Below, piece after piece: positions 28,257 through 32,753 of a stretch of DNA of 32,753 nt. Source of the stretch: Cochliopodium minus (Eukaryota; Discosea; Himatismenida; Cochliopodiidae); NCBI GenBank assembly GCA_024220525.1, contig JAMYWO010000010.1, forward strand, positions 1 to 32,753, in the 5' to 3' direction. Below the pieces are notes generated by a model. The model was given only the letters and a program-made list of their open reading frames with translations, had not been told where the DNA came from and made no database searches. Both the position numbers and the translations under genes were made by a program. Within the stretch, counting starts at the first letter, position 1, and the number at the start of each line of letters is the position of its first letter.

Positions 28257-28571
28257 TTTTTTTAATATATAATCTATGAAAAATTTTTATATCTTATTTT
28301 GTATATTCTATCTGGTTTTTATCTGTATTTTTTGTGTATTTCTTATAGTATTTTTCCTGTATTTAATTGTATTTTCTATCTTTAATCTGCAATAATTGCA
28401 GATAAAAATTTTATATTTAATTTTTATTGGTAAATGGTAAAATTTTTAATTCTTTTTCATTTTTACAATTAACAGCCACCCGAAAAAAATACTATTCAAA
28501 AACTAAAAATACTTATCAATTTGGAAAGCCAGACAATAAATAAATAAATAAAGTTTGAATAGAATGAAATT
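28257..28571. promoter_or_regulatory. Spacer upstream of the CACTA-like transposase with palindrome and motif repeats
   Basis: ATCTGTATTTT-type words lie at about 28311-28385, and a perfect 19-bp palindrome lies at 28385-28403. This should be the transposase promoter. It also contains the 3' end of the Asn-rich gene to the right. Confidence 0.5.
28385..28403. repeat. Perfect 19-bp palindrome
   Basis: ATCTGCAAT and ATTGCAGAT flank one central base. The half-site matches the word ATCTGCAATTATT at the presumed left end of the element (25464 onward), so it may bind the element's own protein. Confidence 0.85.
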
Positions 28572-29516
28572 TTAATTCAAAAAATTGGTTCTTTGGTTTG
28601 ATTTGGCTTTGCTTTTTTTTTCTTTGATTAATAGATCAATTAAAGTAGATAAGATTTTAATGGGAATCTTTCGAGTGGTCATCTCTGTGTCAGTAATGTG
28701 TTCATCAGTTTTTTTAAGCTCTGATGTTAGATATTTATCACTTTTGTGAAGCAAAATATATTTTTGGAGTTGAACTAAAAATTCTTGATCAATTTTTATA
28801 ATATTCTCATTATCATTTTTTTTGAATTTTTTTTTGTGAGTGTTGCTTTCAACTTTGTTATAAAAATCATTTCCAAAAAATCCCTGAAATAATTGTTCAA
28901 GTTGTCCCCTCCATTTTGTTTTGTGAAAACTTTCCAGTTTGACACAGTCTAAATCAAATTGATAATTTTTTACCTTCACACGAAATATTTGGTTATTTAT
29001 ATTGTCAAATTCGAAACAAAATTTTTTTTTTCCAGTTAGGGGAACAGAATCATTTGTTTTTCTCTGGAAAACCTTAGGGCAATTTTTGGTTTTTCTAATA
29101 TCTTTATATTTTCTCTTTTTTTTATTTTTATTATCACCATCGATCACTTTGGAAAATAATGAAGCTAGAGGTGGATAGACACTAAGAAAAATGCTTTCAT
29201 ATTCTGATTTATTTTTGATTAATTTTATATCTTTAACTGACTCGACAAAAGAAATTTTCAATATTTCCTTTAATAAATAAAGTTCTTCTGTATTTTCTTT
29301 GAATCTTTTAAAAAATGTTTTTCCATAAAAATTCTCAATTATCGCAATATTTTCATTTATCAAGCTTGAATCATTATTGATTTTGTTTTTAATTTCAGTA
29401 TATTTCTTTTTTATATTTTTGTATAAATTTTGATTTATGTTCTCAATGATATTGTTATTGATGTTATTATTATTGTTGTTGTTATTGATATTATTATTAT
29501 TATTATTATTATTATA

Positions 29517-29554
<38 letters not shown>

Positions 29555-31113
29555 GAATTGGACTAAAATTGGGGAAGTCAAGATTATAATTAAAGGGTTC
29601 ATTATATAAATTCGTTGTACTATTATCAAGAGGGGAGAATAAAACACTGTTTTCCAAAATTTGTACATTACCTGATCTTTCTGTATCGACACCATTTCTA
29701 TTATTATCAAAATAAATTTGAAAACTTCCATTAGAAATAGGACCTGTTGAATTATTTCTTAAGTTATTACTATTTCTCGAAATTGTAATTATATCATTTA
29801 AATTATTGCTTGAAATGTTATTTAAGTTATAATTATTATTTTCATCATTATTATTATTATTGGAAATATTATTATTTCTATTATTTAAATTAGTTGAAAT
29901 GTTATTGTTGTTATTGTTATTATTATTTTCATTATTATTATTATTATTGTTGGAAATATTATTATTTCTATTATTTAAATTAGTTGGAATGTTATTGTTG
30001 TTATTGTTATTATTATTACTGGAAATTTAAATTGTTTAAATTATTGTTGGAATTATTGTTCGTATTAATTGGATTATTAGGATTTATATTTGTATTTGGA
30101 TTAAAATTATTTCCATTCAGGTTTGAATTGTCTCCATGTTCTCCATTGTTTGGGTTATCTCCATTGTTTCCGTTGTTTGAATTCTCTGGGTTGAAAACAT
30201 TCTCTTCATTGATCGCATTTATTGGATTGTCTTCATTGTTTCCATTGTTTGGATTACCTCTATTATTTGTGTTTTCTCTATTGTGAAAGTTGTTTTGATT
30301 ATCTATGTTGTTTGTATTCTCTCCATTGTCTCTATTGTTTGAATTATCTCTATTGCGAAAGTTGTTTTGATCATCTCTGTTGTTTCTATTCTCTCCGTTG
30401 TCTCCATTGTTTGAATTTTCTCTGTTGTTTCCATTGTCTTGATTATCTCTGTTGTTTGTATTCTCTCCATTGTCTCCATTGTTTGTGTTTTCTCTATTGT
30501 GAAAGTTGTTTTGATCATCTCTGTTGTTTCTATTCTCTCCGTTGTCTCCATTGTTTGAATTTTCTGTGTTGTTTCCGTTGTTGGCATTATCTCTGTTGTT
30601 TGCATTCTCTCTATTGTCTCTATTGCTTGTATTATGATTATCTCTGTTGTTTGCATTATCTCCATTGTCTCCATTGCTTGAAGTATCTCCATTGCTTGAA
30701 TTTTCTCCATTATATACGTTGTTTGTATTCTCTATTGTAAGAATTGTATTTATTGAAATATTTATATTATTGTTATTGGTATCAATGATATCTTTGTTTA
30801 TATTGCTTTCAACATTCTCAACCCTTTCAAATTGAGTATCGGCATTATTATCTTTGGTTTGATTGTTATTATTTTCTACAGGGCTCAAAAATTCGAAAAT
30901 TTTAAGAATAATTGGTTTTTTTCTATTTTTGAATATTGTCTTTGTCTCTTTGGTTAAATGTACATAAATATTTATTAATTCTTTCACACTATAATTATTT
31001 GAGAAATATTGCCATTTATCTTTTTTTTTTTTTTGAAAAATTTCTATAATCTTCTTGATTTTATCTGATTCATCTTTCTCTTCAGATACATGTTCTTCAG
31101 AATCAGATTGCAT
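28572..31113 (-). CDS. Asn-rich protein of the same element, two exons, unidentified
   Basis: Two open frames lie on this strand: 31113-30016, starting MQSDSEEHVSEEKDESDKIKKI, and one open from about 30010 to 28572 that has no ATG before the Asn run. A 52-base GT..AG intron (30019-29968) would join them in phase to 829 residues (exons 31113-30020 and 29967-28572). The order is: a helical charged start (KWQYFSNNYSVKELINIYVHL); a long NNGDNGENRNNRD array (about residues 130-310); poly-Asn; and a Lys-rich C-terminal domain (KKFCFEFDNINNQIFRVKVKNYQFDLDC, SFHKTKWRGQLEQLFQGFFGNDFY) that looks folded and could bind DNA. I do not recognise it. It lies just upstream of the transposase on the same strand, so it may be the element's second protein. 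If the intron is wrong, these are two genes or one frameshifted gene. Confidence 0.5.
29861..30015. repeat. 90-bp direct repeat in the Asn-rich gene
   Basis: The sequence from 29861 recurs at 29951 (TGGAAATATTATTATTTC..), almost without change for 65 bases or more. The period is 30 codons. The proposed splice acceptor lies inside the second copy and an equivalent site exists in the first. Confidence 0.85.
30180..30710. repeat. Minisatellite coding the NNGDNGENRNNRD array
   Basis: Nested 12- to 15-base units (TCTCCATTGTTT-like on the plus strand) form larger near-identical blocks. For example, the blocks from about 30345 and 30495 share over 70 bases. The antisense frames rich in Cys or Thr are artefacts of this repeat. 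Confidence 0.8.
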
Positions 31114-31164
31114 TTTTTTTTTTCGAAAATAAAAAATATAAAAAATATATCTTTTTTAAGTTAT

Positions 31165-31282
31165 TGGTCAGTAATATCTCCCTAATTTATCCTTAATTTA
31201 TTCGTAATTTACCCGTAATTTATCAGTTTTTAAATCGTAATTTATCCGTAATTTATCAGGTTTTTAATCGTAATTTATCCTT
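31165..31282. repeat. Cluster of about nine GTAATTTATC-like motifs
   Basis: Copies of (C)GTAATTTATC or close variants follow each other from 31171 to 31281, spaced 10-20 bases, directly upstream of the Asn-rich gene. They look like a binding-site array, either promoter or subterminal transposon repeat. Confidence 0.7.
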
Positions 31283-31800
31283 AAGCTTTTTTGAAGATAA
31301 AAAAATTTTATTTTGAAATGGATAGCAATGCAGATACAATTTATTTATTTTGAAGATAACTTATAAAACAATGGTTCAATGAAAATAATTTTTGGAATAA
31401 ATTGAAGAATATATAAACAATATTATTTTTGACAAAAAGATTTACAACACAATTCAATTGAAATTACCATTTAATTACTAATTTAATTTACAGAAATTTT
31501 TACAACAAAAATTACCATTAAATTTGCAATATTTACCTGTAAAAAAAAAATAGGGTATGAAAAAAATATACAAAAAAGAAATCAAAAAAATATGTGGAAA
31601 GAATTGTGATTTCAAATACAAATGTTTATGTGGGAACCCAATTCAAATCTTGATAAAAATAAAAAATCATCTCAAATATCAAAACATTTTGTTATGTGTA
31701 TGAGAATCGATTCAATTGGGAAGGATAAAGAGATATAAAAATGTTAATGTAATAAATTTTAAATTTTAAAAATAAATTATTTTAATTATTTTAATAGTTC
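31283..31800. other. AT-rich stretch, presumed right flank of the large transposon
   Basis: No gene seen. Words such as ATTTACAGAAAT (31486-31497) and AAATTACCATTTAATT appear here. The first contains the reverse complement of ATTTCTGTAA at 25443-25452, so inverted subterminal motifs may frame the 25.4-31.5 kb block. Confidence 0.4.
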
Positions 31801-32663
31801 ATAAATCCTTCCGTTCATCTTAAGGTGTTTAAACAGCAAGGAGACCAAATTAAAAAAGCTGTTTTAATAGAAAAACTTATGCCGGAAGAATTGACAATCA
31901 CAAGATGCAATTGTAAAAATGGGAAATGTACAAGAAATAATTCTATTTGATTTTAAATTTTAATTTGATTCTGTTATTATAAAAAAAGAATGTCCTTGTT
32001 CTGTAACAGGGCAGAAATGTGGTACAACAGTATGTAGTTGCAGTTCCAATTCATGTAAAAACAAGAAACACCCGAGTGATGACGTCATTATCGAAAATAT
32101 TTCAAATACTCAAATAACAGAAGAACATTCACAAAATACTGTTGGAACTCAAAGGATCAGGGTAAAATATTAATAATGGAATTTAAATAAAATAAAAATA
32201 AATTAAAAAAGGATGTGGGTGTGGAGATACTGGATTGTGTAATAGTAAGTTACTTTAATTAAAAATTTTCATTAATTGTTCTACATTAGGTTGTATTTGC
32301 AAAAAATCCTACAAAGTTTGTGATCCAAATGTTTGCAAATGGAAACCAGAAAAATGCAAAAACAAAGAAAAAGTTGATCTTAATTGGGATAACAAGCTAC
32401 TCTACGAACAGAAAATGTTCGAAAAAAGGGAACCAATATGCTTAGTAGACTTTAATTCTCCATTGGAATCACTTAATCATTTGTTCAATGAGCAACTCAT
32501 CAATCATATTCATTTGAAAACTTTGAATAGAGTTAGTAAAGAGAAAGAGGAATGTAGAATAATAGACACAACTAGAATCTTATTTCTTACTGCTCCTGAA
32601 GATATCTTAACATTGTGTAGTTCTAAGCAGTCGAAAAAAATTTGTAACCATTCATTTCTATAG
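31801..32663 (+). pseudogene. Cysteine-rich (CXC-like) gene remnant, 3' part
   Basis: Exon-like pieces lie at about 31801-31950, 31989-32161, 32212-32244 and 32290-32663. The first reads FINPSVHLKVFKQQGDQIKKAVLIEKLMPEELTITRCNCKNGKCTRNN. The second reads ECPCSVTGQKCGTTVCSCSSNSCKNKK. The last two give CGCGDTGLCN and SCICKKSYKVCDPNVCKW, then a non-Cys C-terminus to the stop at 32663. The C-x-C..C...C.C...G..C....C.C..C.N pattern recalls the CXC/tesmin-type motif and a Cys-rich tail common in transposon-derived proteins. The splice phases of the pieces do not all agree, so the gene may be decayed or the model wrong. The element family is not identified and the 5' part was not found. Confidence 0.5.
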
Positions 32664-32753
32664 ACAACAAATCAAAATTTTACCTATTAACAAACAAATG
32701 ATGAATCATAAAACAGTGCAAATTTGGAGTATATTTGGATGGTTGATGAATAC

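Noticed and set aside
30222-30740. Plus-strand Cys-rich open frame and minus-strand Thr/Glu-rich frame
   Set aside because: Both are shadows of the minisatellite that encodes the NNGDNGEN array in the Asn-rich gene.

Overview
The window is very AT-rich eukaryotic nuclear DNA. Genes are split by short AT-rich GT..AG introns (the shortest accepted one is 35 bases), predicted proteins carry Asn-rich and charged low-complexity runs, and all three stop codons end open frames in the usual way. There is a Pol III-type tRNA gene, intronic box C/D snoRNA-like genes and several DNA transposon remnants. This suits a free-living or parasitic protist, or an early-branching AT-rich fungus-like lineage. The sequence alone does not name the organism. 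One assembly gap (21662-22639) and two isolated N bases (17846, 19952) interrupt the window.

Left part (1-17.5 kb) is gene-rich. It holds: a secreted-type protein with two ubiquitin-like domains and a C-terminal ADP-ribosyltransferase-like fold (+); a six-exon ER-type glycosyltransferase joining a GT25 domain to a PLOD-type glycosyltransferase module (-); a DUF707 type II membrane glycosyltransferase-like protein (-); a seven-exon tandem CCCH zinc-finger protein (+) whose fifth and sixth introns each carry a near-identical box C/D snoRNA-like gene; the C-terminal part of a SLAC1/TehA anion-channel gene (-); a sirtuin N-terminal fragment (-); a complete CZIB/UPF0587 zinc protein (-); an unidentified single-pass membrane protein (+); and a five-exon class I methyltransferase (+).

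Middle part (17.5-25.5 kb) is accessory DNA. A JmjC-like N-terminal fragment abuts a DD38E Tc1/mariner-IS630 type transposase gene with introns and one in-frame stop. Downstream are a six-copy 26-bp tandem repeat, a 23-bp palindrome and a pair of perfect 26-bp inverted repeats. Then come a coiled-coil protein with a C-terminal IBR-like zinc cluster, the gap, an Asn-rich gene running out of the gap, a tRNA-Thr(AGU) gene and a tRNA-Gly(UCC)-like sequence with a broken acceptor stem.

Right part (25.5-32.7 kb) looks like one large DNA transposon: a TNP2/CACTA-like transposase (-), a second Asn-rich gene (two open frames that a 52-base intron would join), and arrays of a short motif upstream of each gene and near both presumed ends. 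A cysteine-rich gene remnant (+) closes the window.

Two sets of genes look functionally linked. The GT25-PLOD and DUF707 genes lie 105 bases apart on one strand and both have ER/Golgi-type N-termini, which points to a shared secretory-pathway glycosylation role. The CCCH gene and its two intronic snoRNAs pair an RNA-binding host protein with small RNAs of RNA modification.
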